Positions 51,724-60,495 of a stretch of DNA of 62,336 bases are shown here, one piece after another. The translations under genes were made by a program, and so were the position numbers. The notes beneath the pieces are model-generated. The model was not told the origin of the DNA. It ran no database searches and saw only the letters and a program-made list of their open reading frames with translations. Source of the stretch: a bacterium (GTDB lineage Bacteria > Bacillota > Clostridia > Lachnospirales > Lachnospiraceae); assembly GCA_004562765.1 (NCBI GenBank), contig SFRL01000018.1, positions 1-62,336 of the forward strand, in the 5' to 3' direction. Numbering within the stretch: position 1 is the first letter of the stretch; each line of letters begins with the position of its first letter.

Positions 51724-52488
51724 ATGGGGATGACTGAAAACCAGCACACGGAGGAGGAATATATCTTTGACAAAAAGATGACCTGCGTGGTGTGTGACAA
51801 GCCTTTTACGACCAAGATCTTAAAGTCCAATCGTGCCCGTCGTATCGGATCCGATGCGGATCTGCGTCCGCGGTTCGAGAATATTGATACGCTCAAATAC
51901 GGGATCTGTTCCTGCCCGAACTGCGGCTACAGTGCGATGCACAATGCATTTTCGCACATTGCACCGAGGCAGATCAACAACATCAAGGAGCAGGTGTGCG
52001 TACATTTTCTGCCGGAGGACCGCAGCGGCTGGACCAGCTATACTTACGATCAGGCGATCCGCATGCATACCCTGGCACTGCAGAGTGCGGAGGCAAAGAT
52101 GGCAAAGGACGGTGAAAAGTCCTATCTGCATCTGCTGATGGCATGGCTGTACCGTGAAAAGCAGAAGGAGGCAGAGACGATCTCAATCGAGGAATTGCGA
52201 AATACGGAGATCGCGGACTGCAAAATGCAGGCGGATGAGCATTATCTGGCTGCCTTTGAGGGATTTCAGAGGGCGATGATGAATGAGATGTTCCCCATCG
52301 CCGGACTCAATCAGCCGACACTGGAGTATATTATTGCGTATATGGCATTCTATTTCGGAAAACTGGAGGTATCGGCAAAGCTGATCGGTTCCGTACTGAC
52401 CACATCCTCCGCTTCCAGAAATGTAAAAGACCGTGCGCTGGAACTTAAGGATGAGATCATCAAAAAGCTGAAAGAAAAGAAAAAATAA
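51724..52488 (+). CDS. DUF2225 domain protein
   Basis: 254 residues. An N-terminal zinc-ribbon-like part (MTCVVCDKPFTTKIL; CSCPNCGYSAMH, about residues 18-70) is followed by helical repeats that resemble TPR-like packing (ALQSAEAKMAKDGEKSYLHL and later). This matches DUF2225, found widely in Clostridia; function unknown, possibly protein interaction. It lies 15 bases after glnS and 25 bases before the MocR-type regulator, all in one direction, so it may be part of one transcript. AAGGAGG precedes the ATG. Confidence 0.85.
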   Translation: MGMTENQHTEEEYIFDKKMTCVVCDKPFTTKILKSNRARRIGSDADLRPRFENIDTLKYGICSCPNCGYSAMHNAFSHIAPRQINNIKEQVCVHFLPEDRSGWTSYTYDQAIRMHTLALQSAEAKMAKDGEKSYLHLLMAWLYREKQKEAETISIEELRNTEIADCKMQADEHYLAAFEGFQRAMMNEMFPIAGLNQPTLEYIIAYMAFYFGKLEVSAKLIGSVLTTSSASRNVKDRALELKDEIIKKLKEKKK

Positions 52489-52513
52489 CAGATCAGGTCA
52501 AGGAACGAACAGT

Positions 52514-53950
52514 ATGAAAGAACTGATGATTGCGCTGCAATCCGGGAAAACACCTTTATATGAACAGATCTATCTGGCGATCAAGCGGGATATTGAGGAC
52601 GGTAAGATTTCCTTTGGGGAAAAATTACCGTCCACTCGTTTATTGGCAGCAAATCTGAATGTGAGCCGCTTTACGGTAGATCTCGCTTATGAGCAGCTGG
52701 TGTCCGAAGGATACATTCAGGCGAGAGCGGGGAGCGGCTTTTTTGTGTGCGATCTGAGCAATCTGATCTCCGGCATTTCGGACGGTGAAAAGCATTGGGA
52801 TCCACAGCCGCAGCAGAAGGGGGAACAAGCGGATGTCCGTATTGATTTTTCACCTTTCGCCATAGATACCGCACATTTTCCGTACAACAGCTGGAAAAAG
52901 AGAAACCGGGAAGTGATGGAGGAAACGACGGATCTTTTGACGGCGCGGGAAGCGGCGGGAGACCCGGGACTGCGGGAAACGATCGCCACCTATCTCTATC
53001 GGGCGCGCGGTGTTCACTGTACGCCGGATCAGATACTGGTCGGTGCCGGAAACGAGTATCTGCTGATGCTTCTGGTACAGATATTGGGCGGTAATCTTTC
53101 GGTGGTCATGGAAAACCCTACCTACATGCAGGCGTATGAGGTATTCCGGCATGTGGGCTGCAAAGTGCGTGTAGGGATGATGGATGAGGAGGGACTTCTC
53201 TGCAGCGCGCTGGATGCGAGCACGGCAGATGTAGTCTATGTCATGCCTTCCCACCAGTTTCCGATGGGAACCGTCATGCCGCTGGGACGCAGGCAGGAAC
53301 TGTTAGACTGGGCAGCAGGGGCCGAGGGACGTTACATTATCGAGGATGACCATGACAGTGAGTTTCGCTATGTGGGAAAGCCGATTCCATCTCTGCAGAG
53401 CCGGGATCAGAAGGACTGTGTGATCTATTTCGGAACGTTTTCAAAAAGCATTTCACCGGGGCTGCGCATGAGTTATATGGTACTGCCCAGACACCTGAGC
53501 GAGTGCTTCCACAGGCAGTTTGATTTCTATTCTTCAACTGTGCCCACCGGGCAGCAGCTGGCAGTACGCCGATTTTTGGAGACGGGTGATTTTGAACGGC
53601 ATTTAAACCGGATGCGGAGGGTCTATAAGGCAAAGCACGATTTTCTGCTGAAAGAGTTGAAAAAGAGATCCTGGGTACGTCGGGTCCGGGGAGAAAATGC
53701 AGGATTGCATCTGGTCGTTGAGGTGGACGGTGCGCGCAGCGAGGCAGAGTTTTTAGAAAAGGCATTGGAGCGCGGTGTGCGCGTTTACGGCATGAGCGGT
53801 TACCGGATCAGAGGTACGGCGCAAAAAGATCCGGTGACATTGTTGCTTGGTTTTGGCGGACTGTCAGAGGAGGAATTGTCGGAAGGGCTGGCGGTGCTGG
53901 ACGAGTTACTTTCAGGAGGGAATGGGAATGGTGAAAGATATTCTGTTTGA
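52514..53950 (+). CDS. MocR-type GntR regulator with aminotransferase domain
   Basis: 478 residues. Residues 1-75 form a GntR winged helix (TPLYEQIYLAIKRDIEDG, then KLPSTRLLAANLNVSRFTV). A short linker leads to a fold-type-I aminotransferase domain that binds PLP; the Schiff-base Lys is in FGTFSKSISPGLR. Such MocR/PdxR proteins sense PLP or a PLP adduct and regulate vitamin B6 or amino-acid genes. Its targets are not shown; the three-half-site operator at 34664-34717 has the layout such regulators often use, but is far away. Its end overlaps the YjjG-like gene by 23 bases. Confidence 0.9.
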   Translation: MKELMIALQSGKTPLYEQIYLAIKRDIEDGKISFGEKLPSTRLLAANLNVSRFTVDLAYEQLVSEGYIQARAGSGFFVCDLSNLISGISDGEKHWDPQPQQKGEQADVRIDFSPFAIDTAHFPYNSWKKRNREVMEETTDLLTAREAAGDPGLRETIATYLYRARGVHCTPDQILVGAGNEYLLMLLVQILGGNLSVVMENPTYMQAYEVFRHVGCKVRVGMMDEEGLLCSALDASTADVVYVMPSHQFPMGTVMPLGRRQELLDWAAGAEGRYIIEDDHDSEFRYVGKPIPSLQSRDQKDCVIYFGTFSKSISPGLRMSYMVLPRHLSECFHRQFDFYSSTVPTGQQLAVRRFLETGDFERHLNRMRRVYKAKHDFLLKELKKRSWVRRVRGENAGLHLVVEVDGARSEAEFLEKALERGVRVYGMSGYRIRGTAQKDPVTLLLGFGGLSEEELSEGLAVLDELLSGGNGNGERYSV

Positions 53951-54617
53951 TCTGGATGACACATTGTTTGATTTTCACGCGGATGAGCGCGTGGCGTTGG
54001 AAAAGACCTTCGCGTCATTGAATATTTCGCTGGATGACGCAGTTTGTGCCCGCTACAGCGAGATCAACAAGGCTCAGTGGAAGGCACTGGAACTGGGAGA
54101 GATCACCCGCGCACAGGTGAAGCTGCGACGGTTTGAACTGTTGTTTGAGGAGCTTGGATATGGGCCGGAGAAGGCAGGGCAGGCGGCAAAGACATACCAT
54201 GAGCGGCTGGCGGAGGACTTTCATTATATGGATGGCGCGCCGGAACTTTTGGAGGAATTAAACGGAAAGTACCGTATGTTTCTCGTCTCAAACGGAAATC
54301 TGTCCGTGCAGGAGGGAAGATTGAAAAAATCAGGTATCGGACGCTATTTTGCAGGCATTTTTATCTCTGAGGTATTGGGTGCGGAAAAACCGAGCCGGCG
54401 TTTTTTTGATCTTGCCTTTGAAAAGATTCCGGATTTTGATCCTGCATGTGCGGTCATCGTAGGAGATTCTTTGACATCGGATATCAGGGGCGGCATCAAT
54501 GCCGGCGTGCGTACGATCTGGTTTAACCCGAAGGGAGAACCTGCTGTACCGGAAATACCTGCAGATCATGAAGTAAGAAAATTAAAAGATTTGCCTGAAT
54601 TGTTGCGAAGGCTATAG
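53928..54617 (+). CDS. YjjG-like HAD pyrimidine nucleotidase
   Basis: 229 residues of HAD phosphatase. Motif I is ILFDLDDTLFDF (nucleophile Asp about 8), motif II FLVSNGNLSVQ (Ser), motif III Lys in GAEKPSRRFF, motif IV VGDSLTSDIRGG. The arrangement with GAEKP and a helical cap matches the YjjG group, which dephosphorylates non-canonical or excess pyrimidine nucleotides. ATG 53928 is chosen because AGGAGGG lies eight bases upstream; ATG 53922 is too close. It starts inside the end of the MocR gene, so translation is coupled. Confidence 0.85.
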   Translation: MVKDILFDLDDTLFDFHADERVALEKTFASLNISLDDAVCARYSEINKAQWKALELGEITRAQVKLRRFELLFEELGYGPEKAGQAAKTYHERLAEDFHYMDGAPELLEELNGKYRMFLVSNGNLSVQEGRLKKSGIGRYFAGIFISEVLGAEKPSRRFFDLAFEKIPDFDPACAVIVGDSLTSDIRGGINAGVRTIWFNPKGEPAVPEIPADHEVRKLKDLPELLRRL

Positions 54618-54632
54618 AAATCGTGGTATAAT
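54604..54632 (+). promoter_or_regulatory. Promoter of the sodium symporter gene
   Basis: TTGCGA (54604-54609), 17-base spacer, TATAAT (54627-54632). It overlaps the end of the YjjG-like gene. Confidence 0.7.
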
Positions 54633-54673
54633 TAAATGTCATTTTACGAAAAAATTAAAAAGGAGTGTTAGTA

Positions 54674-56218
54674 ATGGGTGAAAAGAAACGAAGCACATGG
54701 GCGACCCGTGGCACATTTATTCTTGCTGCGATCGGCTCAGCTGTAGGACTTGGCAACGCATGGAGATTCCCGGGACTTGCTGCAAAGCATGGCGGCGGAA
54801 CATTCTTGCTCGTATATCTGGTGGCAATGTTTGTGATGGGCGTGCCGCTTCTGATGATGGAAGTCAGTATCGCGAGAAAGTTACATAAGGGCGCGGGCGA
54901 GTGTATGCGTGGTGTCAACAAAAAGATGGAGTTTGTCGGCTGGTCTGCGACTGCAAATGCGTTTGTCATCGTTACCTACTATTCGGTTGTATTTGCATGG
55001 GTGCTGATGATGATCTTTGGCGCATTAAAGTTTGTGGGTATGACCGGGGATTCCGAGGCGGCAAGTGGCGTTTTTGCTGCTCTGACACAGACGACATGGG
55101 ATGTACCTCATACATTGTCTGACTGGGCAATTCCGATTCCGGTGCTGATCGCGCTGGTGGTGGCATGGCTGCTCATGTATTACTGTATCCGTGACGGCGC
55201 GCATTCTGTCGGAAAGGTTGTAAAATATACCGTATTTTTACCGATCATCTTACTGCTGATCATGGCAGTTAAGGGATGTACGATGTCCGGTGCAGGAGAA
55301 GGTCTTGCAAGATTTTTTATCCCTCAGATGGTTGCACTTAAGGATCCCAGCCTCTGGATCGATGCGATCGGTCAGGTATTCTACAGCCTGTCCATCTGTA
55401 TGGCGATCATGTTTGCATACGGCTCATATCTGGAGGAGGATTCCAATGTTGCAGTGGACTGTACGATCATCGCTGTGGGTGATGCAGCAGTCAGCATTTT
55501 GTCCGGTATTGTAATGTTCTCCACAATGGGTGGTGTCGGCATGCTTGACAACATGTCAGCATCCGGTATTGCAACTGCGTTTATCATCTATCCTCAGGCG
55601 ATCGTCAATCTGACGAGTGTGGGCTGGTTTAACGCGTTGTTCGGTATCATTTTCTATCTGATGCTCGTGACGCTTGCCATCGACTCTGCGTTCTCTATCG
55701 TAGAGGGTGTATCCACTTCGTTGGCTGATAAGTTCCACGCAGACCACAAGAAGATGACTCGTGCGATCTGCTGTGTGGCAGCAGTGATCTCTCTGCTTTA
55801 CGCAACACGTGCAGGTCTGGCATGGTTGGATATCGTAGATAACTGGACGAACCAGATCAACCTGATCCTGATCGGTGTGCTGGAATGTATCGCTGTCGGC
55901 TGGTGCTTTAGCACGGATAAGGTCGTGAAGGAGATCAACCGCAACACAACCGGCTTCAAGATGTCTGCAAAGTGGTTCCACATTTCCATCAAGTATGTTT
56001 CACCGATCTTATTGATCGTTCTGTTTTGCTGGAATATGTACAATCTGTTTGTCGTACAGAATGGTGTATACGGATATACCGTATGGGCAGAGCTGATCGC
56101 CGGATGGATCGTGTCACTGCTGGTATTTACAAGCGGCATCTGGATCCGCCTGATCGTGAAGCAGAAAGAGAAGAAAGGCTTCAAGGAGGCTGAGATCGTC
56201 TGGAAGGACGCTGACTAA
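54674..56218 (+). CDS. Neurotransmitter:sodium symporter family transporter
   Basis: 514 residues with about twelve membrane segments. TM1 shows the family motif AIGSAVGLGNAWRFP (unwound Na+/substrate site), followed by GGGTFLLVYLVAMFVMGVPLLMMEVSI. LeuT and relatives in this family import amino acids with Na+; the substrate is probably a hydrophobic or aromatic amino acid (inference from family). ATG 54674 has AGGAG eight bases upstream; the GTG at 54665 overlaps that site. It has its own promoter and is followed by a long terminator. Confidence 0.93.
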   Translation: MGEKKRSTWATRGTFILAAIGSAVGLGNAWRFPGLAAKHGGGTFLLVYLVAMFVMGVPLLMMEVSIARKLHKGAGECMRGVNKKMEFVGWSATANAFVIVTYYSVVFAWVLMMIFGALKFVGMTGDSEAASGVFAALTQTTWDVPHTLSDWAIPIPVLIALVVAWLLMYYCIRDGAHSVGKVVKYTVFLPIILLLIMAVKGCTMSGAGEGLARFFIPQMVALKDPSLWIDAIGQVFYSLSICMAIMFAYGSYLEEDSNVAVDCTIIAVGDAAVSILSGIVMFSTMGGVGMLDNMSASGIATAFIIYPQAIVNLTSVGWFNALFGIIFYLMLVTLAIDSAFSIVEGVSTSLADKFHADHKKMTRAICCVAAVISLLYATRAGLAWLDIVDNWTNQINLILIGVLECIAVGWCFSTDKVVKEINRNTTGFKMSAKWFHISIKYVSPILLIVLFCWNMYNLFVVQNGVYGYTVWAELIAGWIVSLLVFTSGIWIRLIVKQKEKKGFKEAEIVWKDAD

Positions 56219-56262
56219 GAACTAAAATTATTTGTGAAAGAATATTAGAGAACAGATATTAG

Positions 56263-56345
56263 AAAACGAGATACATTTTCTGCTCGATTGCCCTCTGCCG
56301 AGTCAAGCTCGGTCGGGCAAAATCGCAGAAACATGTATCTCGTTT
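56263..56345. terminator. Long bidirectional terminator
   Basis: AAACGAGATACA (56264-56275) pairs with TGTATCTCGTTT (56333-56344), with TTCTGC/GCAGAA closing further in and a small nested stem CCGAG/CTCGG. T- and A-runs at the ends suit both the symporter and the convergent GH13 gene. Confidence 0.8.
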
Positions 56346-56367
56346 TTGGTAAGTGTTATTCAGTTCA

Positions 56368-58068
56368 TTAGCGGAAGCTCTTGACCCAGTTGACCAGAGA
56401 GTCATGATAAACATTGTTCTCAACATCTCTTCGCATCTGGTCGGTGACCGGACCGTTCTTTTCCATGATGGCGAGGATCGCTTCCTGCAGACCGGCGATC
56501 TTTCCGCGCTCAAAAGCGTCACGATCAGCATCGGAAACCGGTGCTGCTGCGGGCTGGGGTTCAGGAGCTGGAGTCTCAGCCGGGGCAGATGCCGCCTGAT
56601 CAGCGGGAGCTGCAGTTTCCACCGGTACTTCTGCCTGAGCATTGCCGGCAGGGATATCTGCAACTGCATCACTGACATTTAAAACAACAGGCTCTTTTTC
56701 CGTAGTATTTGTGGATGTATCTGTTACCGGCAGCCAGATCTCGCCGGAATTGGCACCGACTGTGACATGGATCTGTCCGTTTTCTACATTCACGCGATTT
56801 CCGGAGAGTGCACCTACGTAAGAAGAACATCCGGATGCAGCCAGATGGAAATCGGCGGAATTATCATCATTATTTACTGCAACAAGAGCAGATCTTCCAT
56901 TGAGTTCTCTTGCAAAAGCGTACTGGCGGTTTGTCAGCACCAGCTCGCGGTAAGAGCCGTAGGAGAGTTCGGGAGAACTCTGGCGGGCTTTGCCAAGTGC
57001 CGCGATCAGCTTTGTAAATGAATTTGTTTCTAACGAATCTGCATAATCCTCATATTTTAAGGCAGGACGAAGGGATGCGTCAGAAAATTTCTCTTTTCTT
57101 CCCTCAATACCAAATTCAGAGCCGTAGTAGATGGAAGGCACACCGGGCAGCGTGTAAAGCAGTACATGCACGGGGGTAAAAAGTGCCTTATTGTTCAGCT
57201 TTGTATAGATGCGCTCCACGTCGTGATTGTCCACGAAATTGTACAGCTTCAGACCGTCGGGACGGTTGCCGCCCATCTCGTAGAGACGCTTGACGGTGTG
57301 AGCGATCTCGAAATAGTTGTGGTCATTGTGACCGGAGTAGAGTGCTTTGTGCAGTGCGTAGTTTGTAACTGCATGCAGGGTATCGCCGTTGACCCAGCGG
57401 GTGTAATCGCCGTGAATGACCTCGCCCATGAGCCAGAAGTCCGGCTTTACCTCGTTTGCTATTGCGCGCAGCATGTGCATATAGTCAAAATCCAACACAT
57501 CGGCGGCGTCCAGACGGATGCCGTCCACGTCAAATTCGCTGACCCAGAACCGGATCACATCGCTGATATAATTCTTTACATCCGGATTGTGCTGATTCAG
57601 CTTGACGAGCAGATTGTAGCCGCCCCAGTTCTCATAGCAGAAGCCGTCGTTGTACTCGTTGTTTCCTCCGAAATTTACATTGCAGAACCAGTCGCGGTAA
57701 AGGGAATTCTCCCGGTTTGCCTGCAGGTCTTTAAATGCAAAAAAGTCGCGGCCTACATGGTTAAATACGCCGTCAAAGATCACCTTGATGTCCTGTTTGT
57801 GGCATTCCTTCACAAAGTTTGCCAGATCTGCGTTGTCGCCCAGACGGCTGTCGAGCTTCTTGTAATCAGTGGTCTCATAACCGTGTCCCACTGACTCAAA
57901 GAGCGGTCCGATATAGATCGCGTTGCAGCCGATCTTTTTGATATGATCGATCCAGGGGAGTGCCTCATTCAACCGGTGTACCGGTGCTGCATAGGTATTT
58001 TCTTTGGGTGCATCACACAATCCTAACGGGTAAATATGATAAAAGATTGCTTCATCGTACCAAGCCAT
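56368..58068 (-). CDS. Intracellular GH13 alpha-amylase family enzyme with Pro/Ala-rich tail
   Basis: 566 residues. The catalytic triad is Asp187 in GIRLDAADV, Glu216 in LMGEVIHGD and Asp283 in VDNHDVERI; FNHVGRDF is the conserved region I. No signal peptide. It acts on alpha-1,4-glucans or maltodextrins inside the cell, in the neopullulanase/cyclomaltodextrinase direction. After the C-terminal beta domain (about residue 440) comes a linker rich in Pro, Ala and Glu (about 475-510) and a helical tail of about 55 residues (GKIAGLQEAILAIMEKNGP), which is unusual for this family. A cre-like site follows its promoter. Confidence 0.9.
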   Translation of the reverse strand: MAWYDEAIFYHIYPLGLCDAPKENTYAAPVHRLNEALPWIDHIKKIGCNAIYIGPLFESVGHGYETTDYKKLDSRLGDNADLANFVKECHKQDIKVIFDGVFNHVGRDFFAFKDLQANRENSLYRDWFCNVNFGGNNEYNDGFCYENWGGYNLLVKLNQHNPDVKNYISDVIRFWVSEFDVDGIRLDAADVLDFDYMHMLRAIANEVKPDFWLMGEVIHGDYTRWVNGDTLHAVTNYALHKALYSGHNDHNYFEIAHTVKRLYEMGGNRPDGLKLYNFVDNHDVERIYTKLNNKALFTPVHVLLYTLPGVPSIYYGSEFGIEGRKEKFSDASLRPALKYEDYADSLETNSFTKLIAALGKARQSSPELSYGSYRELVLTNRQYAFARELNGRSALVAVNNDDNSADFHLAASGCSSYVGALSGNRVNVENGQIHVTVGANSGEIWLPVTDTSTNTTEKEPVVLNVSDAVADIPAGNAQAEVPVETAAPADQAASAPAETPAPEPQPAAAPVSDADRDAFERGKIAGLQEAILAIMEKNGPVTDQMRRDVENNVYHDSLVNWVKSFR

Positions 58069-58097
58069 AACATGTTCCTCCTCAATATTGTTGACAT

Positions 58098-58138
58098 AAA
58101 ACGCTTTCTATTATATCCTATATTTATTTTGAATGCAA
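58098..58138 (-). promoter_or_regulatory. GH13 promoter with cre-like site
   Basis: On the minus strand, TTGCAT (58138-58133), 17-base spacer, TATAAT (58115-58110). AGAAAGCGTTTT (58109-58098) directly behind it resembles a catabolite-responsive element, as expected for CcpA repression of a glucan-degrading gene. Confidence 0.5.
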
Positions 58139-58197
58139 ATTTTCTTGGTTTAAAAAAATGAGGAATTGTGTTATGATGGCAAGAGGGAGTGATGAAT

Positions 58198-58638
58198 ATG
58201 CATGGAAATAAGAGGATTTTAAAGGATGTTTTGGACAGTCTGGCTGTTTTTCTGGTGGCGGTTTGTTTATTTATCGGAGTGCTCGCTCTGTTGTGTGTGT
58301 TTGGTGGTGAGATCATGCGCGTTTTCGGCTTTCAGTACAGCTCCGTGCGCAGTGTGATCGGTTTTTTTGTCATTGGTGCGATCATTTCATGGCCGATCAG
58401 TCTGGCAGCAGAGGCGATTCCCAAGGTACTTTGTTATGACAAAAAGGTACTTCGAAAGTGGCAGGCGGTCATAATGTATGTTGCGCTGGCAACATTTGCC
58501 ACTTCCGTCGGGCTTTTCGTGGTGGATTCGCACACGACGAAAGTAGTGGCAAACAAAACTTCCATTATTGTAGTATCGTTGCTGCTTGCTCTGTTCAACA
58601 GCTGGTCGATCATTGTGAGCAGACCGGAGAATACGTAG
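58198..58638 (+). CDS. Small multi-pass membrane protein, YrvL-like
   Basis: 146 residues with four hydrophobic segments (about 14-36, 50-70, 92-112 and 120-138). Between the second and third, EAIPKVLCYDKKVLRKWQ is a charged loop. The pattern resembles the YrvL family of small regulatory membrane proteins, but the match is weak. Several in-frame starts are possible; ATG 58198 has AGAGGGAG eight bases upstream. It lies nine bases ahead of the uridine kinase gene and probably shares its transcript. Function unknown. Confidence 0.65.
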   Translation: MHGNKRILKDVLDSLAVFLVAVCLFIGVLALLCVFGGEIMRVFGFQYSSVRSVIGFFVIGAIISWPISLAAEAIPKVLCYDKKVLRKWQAVIMYVALATFATSVGLFVVDSHTTKVVANKTSIIVVSLLLALFNSWSIIVSRPENT

Positions 58639-58647
58639 GGGGAAAAG

Positions 58648-59241
58648 ATGAACAAGATTCATGTGATCGGTGTTGCAGGAGGTTCTGCTTCCGGCAAGAC
58701 GACGATCGTAAAAAAGATACAGGAATATTTTGGAGAGGACATTGTGGTGCTGGGACATGACAGCTATTACAAGGCGCATGATGACATGGATTACGAGGCG
58801 CGTTCTCGGCTCAACTATGATCATCCCAGTGCGTTCGATACAGAACGTATGGTGGAGGATGTGCGAAAGCTGATCAGGGGGCAGGCGGTGGATATTCCGG
58901 TCTATGACTATACGATCCACAACCGTTCCGATCAGACCGAGCATATTGAGCCGAAAAAGCTGATCATCATTGAGGGTTTTCTGATCCTGGAAAATAAGGA
59001 GCTCCGTGAACTGATGGACGCAAAGATCTTTGTAGATGCCGATGCAGACGAGCGTCTGATGCGCCGTATCCGCAGAGATACGGTGGAGCGTGCGCGCAGT
59101 GTCACCTCCATTCTGGATCAGTATGAAGCGACGGTGAAACCGATGTATGAGGCATTTGTGGAGCCGTCCAAGCGATCGCGCGTGCAAAAGAACTGGCGCA
59201 GGGTGCCGGACTGGTCGGCGTCAACATCATGGTGGCGTTAA
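58648..59241 (+). pseudogene. udk: Uridine kinase, C-terminally replaced by foreign fusion
   Basis: The first 176 codons are a good uridine kinase: P-loop VAGGSASGKTTI, GHDSYYKAHDDM, SAFDTERMVED, IIIEGFLIL and RRIRRDTVERARS. It phosphorylates uridine and cytidine for salvage. After EPSKR (59161-59175) the expected last 30 or so residues are missing. The frame runs out of phase into nitronate monooxygenase sequence, adding 21 unrelated residues (from SRVQKNWRR) before the stop at 59241. Usual family length is about 205-210, so the C-terminus is lost. The core might still fold and work; more likely it is impaired. A deletion, in the genome or the assembly, is the probable cause. Confidence 0.75.
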
Positions 59242-60022
59242 AGAATTATAAGGAACATGTAAAGGAAGCGGTCAAGGCAAAAGCGGATGTCATCATCTGT
59301 GGTGCGGGACTTCCCGTGGATCTGCCGGGTATTGTGCGCTCTGCGATCGAGGAATTCCGATCGTGTCCTCTGAAAAGGCTGCCCGTATTATCTTAAAAAT
59401 GTGGGAGAAGAAATACGACTGTCTGCCGGACCTGATCATCGTGGAAGGACCGAAGGCAGGCGGACACCTGGGCTTTTCCAGAGAGCAGCTGGCTGAGATC
59501 ACCCCGGAGCAGTACGATGACGAGATCCGGCGTATCATCACATGCGCGAAGGAGTTCGGTGATAAGCATGAAAAGCATATTCCGGTCATCATGGCAGGCG
59601 GTGTTTTTGACAGCAAAGATGTGGCTCATGCCCTGTCGCTGGGCGCGGAGGGCGTGCAGGTGGCAAGCCGTTTTGTGGCAACCTATGAGTGTGATGCGTC
59701 CGAGGCATATAAGGATGCGTACATCTGGGCGGATGAGGAGGATCTTGAGATCGTGCAGAGTCCGGTGGGCATGCCGGGGCGCGTGCTGCACAATGTCTTT
59801 ATGCAGCAGGTGGAGGAGAAGAAGGAGCCGATCACGAGATGCTACCAATGTCTGGAGCACTGCAATCCCGCAAAGGTGCCTTACTGCATCACAAAGGCGC
59901 TGGTCAATGCAGTCAAAGGTGATCTCGACCACGGTCTGATCTTCTGCGGCGCGAATGTGGGACGCATTAAACAGATGATGTCCGTACACGATCTGATGCA
60001 GGAGCTGCAGCCGGAGGGCTGA
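59169..60022 (+). pseudogene. Nitronate monooxygenase remnant, headless and frameshifted
   Basis: From 59169 one frame reads QAIARAKELAQGAGLVGVN, then IMVALKNYKEHV and IICGAGLPVDLPG: the middle of an FMN-dependent nitronate monooxygenase (2-nitropropane dioxygenase family). At about 59350 the frame shifts; from there PIVSSEKAARIILKMW, GPKAGGHLGF, IMAGGVFDSKDVAHAL and GVQVASRFVATYECDAS continue to the stop at 60022. The N-terminal barrel part is missing at the junction with udk. The longest intact piece starts at GTG 59363 (219 residues). Neither half should be active alone. A GGAA deletion at 59351-59354 would explain the shift. Confidence 0.75.
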
Positions 60023-60083
60023 TGTTTTGGACCGTGTAACGCGATGCGTTGTGTACAGTTGTCAAAAAAATGGAATTTTGGTC

Positions 60084-60470
60084 TTGACAAATGTTGACAG
60101 GAGTAGTAACTTTGACTCAATCAGAAAAGCAAATAAACAAAATCGATGACCAAAAGGAGTACCGTAATTCGATTCTGCACAGAGAGCCGGGATGGTGGGA
60201 AACGGCGAGATAGTTTTTCGGGAATGGGTTTGCGAGATGCAAAGCGAAGTTTAGTAGCGGATGCCGTGTCCTCACGTTACAGAGGAAAGATATCGAGAGT
60301 AAGGCTCTCCGTATCGGATAGAGAAAAGTAGAATTGGTGGCTGATATTCCGATTGGAATATCAGCTTTTTGTTTTTTAAAAGCCATAGGATACTTTTGAA
60401 AAAGGGTGGCACCACGGTAAACATCGTCCCTGACGCGAACATTCTTCGCGTCAGGGATTTTTTGTTATTT
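60084..60470 (+). promoter_or_regulatory. Trp-specific T-box leader of trpE
   Basis: Promoter-like TTGACA at 60084-60089 with a weak TAACTT at 60107-60112. Stem I has the AGAGAG segment at 60179-60186. The specifier loop reads GAA-TGG, with TGG (Trp) at 60225-60227. The T-box bulge is GGGTGGCACCACGG (60404-60417); its UGGC pairs with GCCA, which needs discriminator G, as on tRNA-Trp. The terminator (60427-60463) is the alternative to the antiterminator. When uncharged tRNA-Trp is abundant, transcription reads through into trpE. Confidence 0.9.
60427..60463 (+). terminator. T-box terminator of trpE
   Basis: Stem TCCCTGACGCGAA (60427-60439) with TTCGCGTCAGGGA (60445-60457), then TTTTTT. Confidence 0.9.
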
Positions 60471-60495
60471 TGAAATGAGAAGGGAGATCAAAAAC

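Noticed and set aside
57166..57894. 242-codon plus-strand frame opposite the GH13 gene
   Set aside because: The Val/Ile/His/Gln-rich translation mirrors the amylase codons; all GH13 catalytic motifs are on the other strand.
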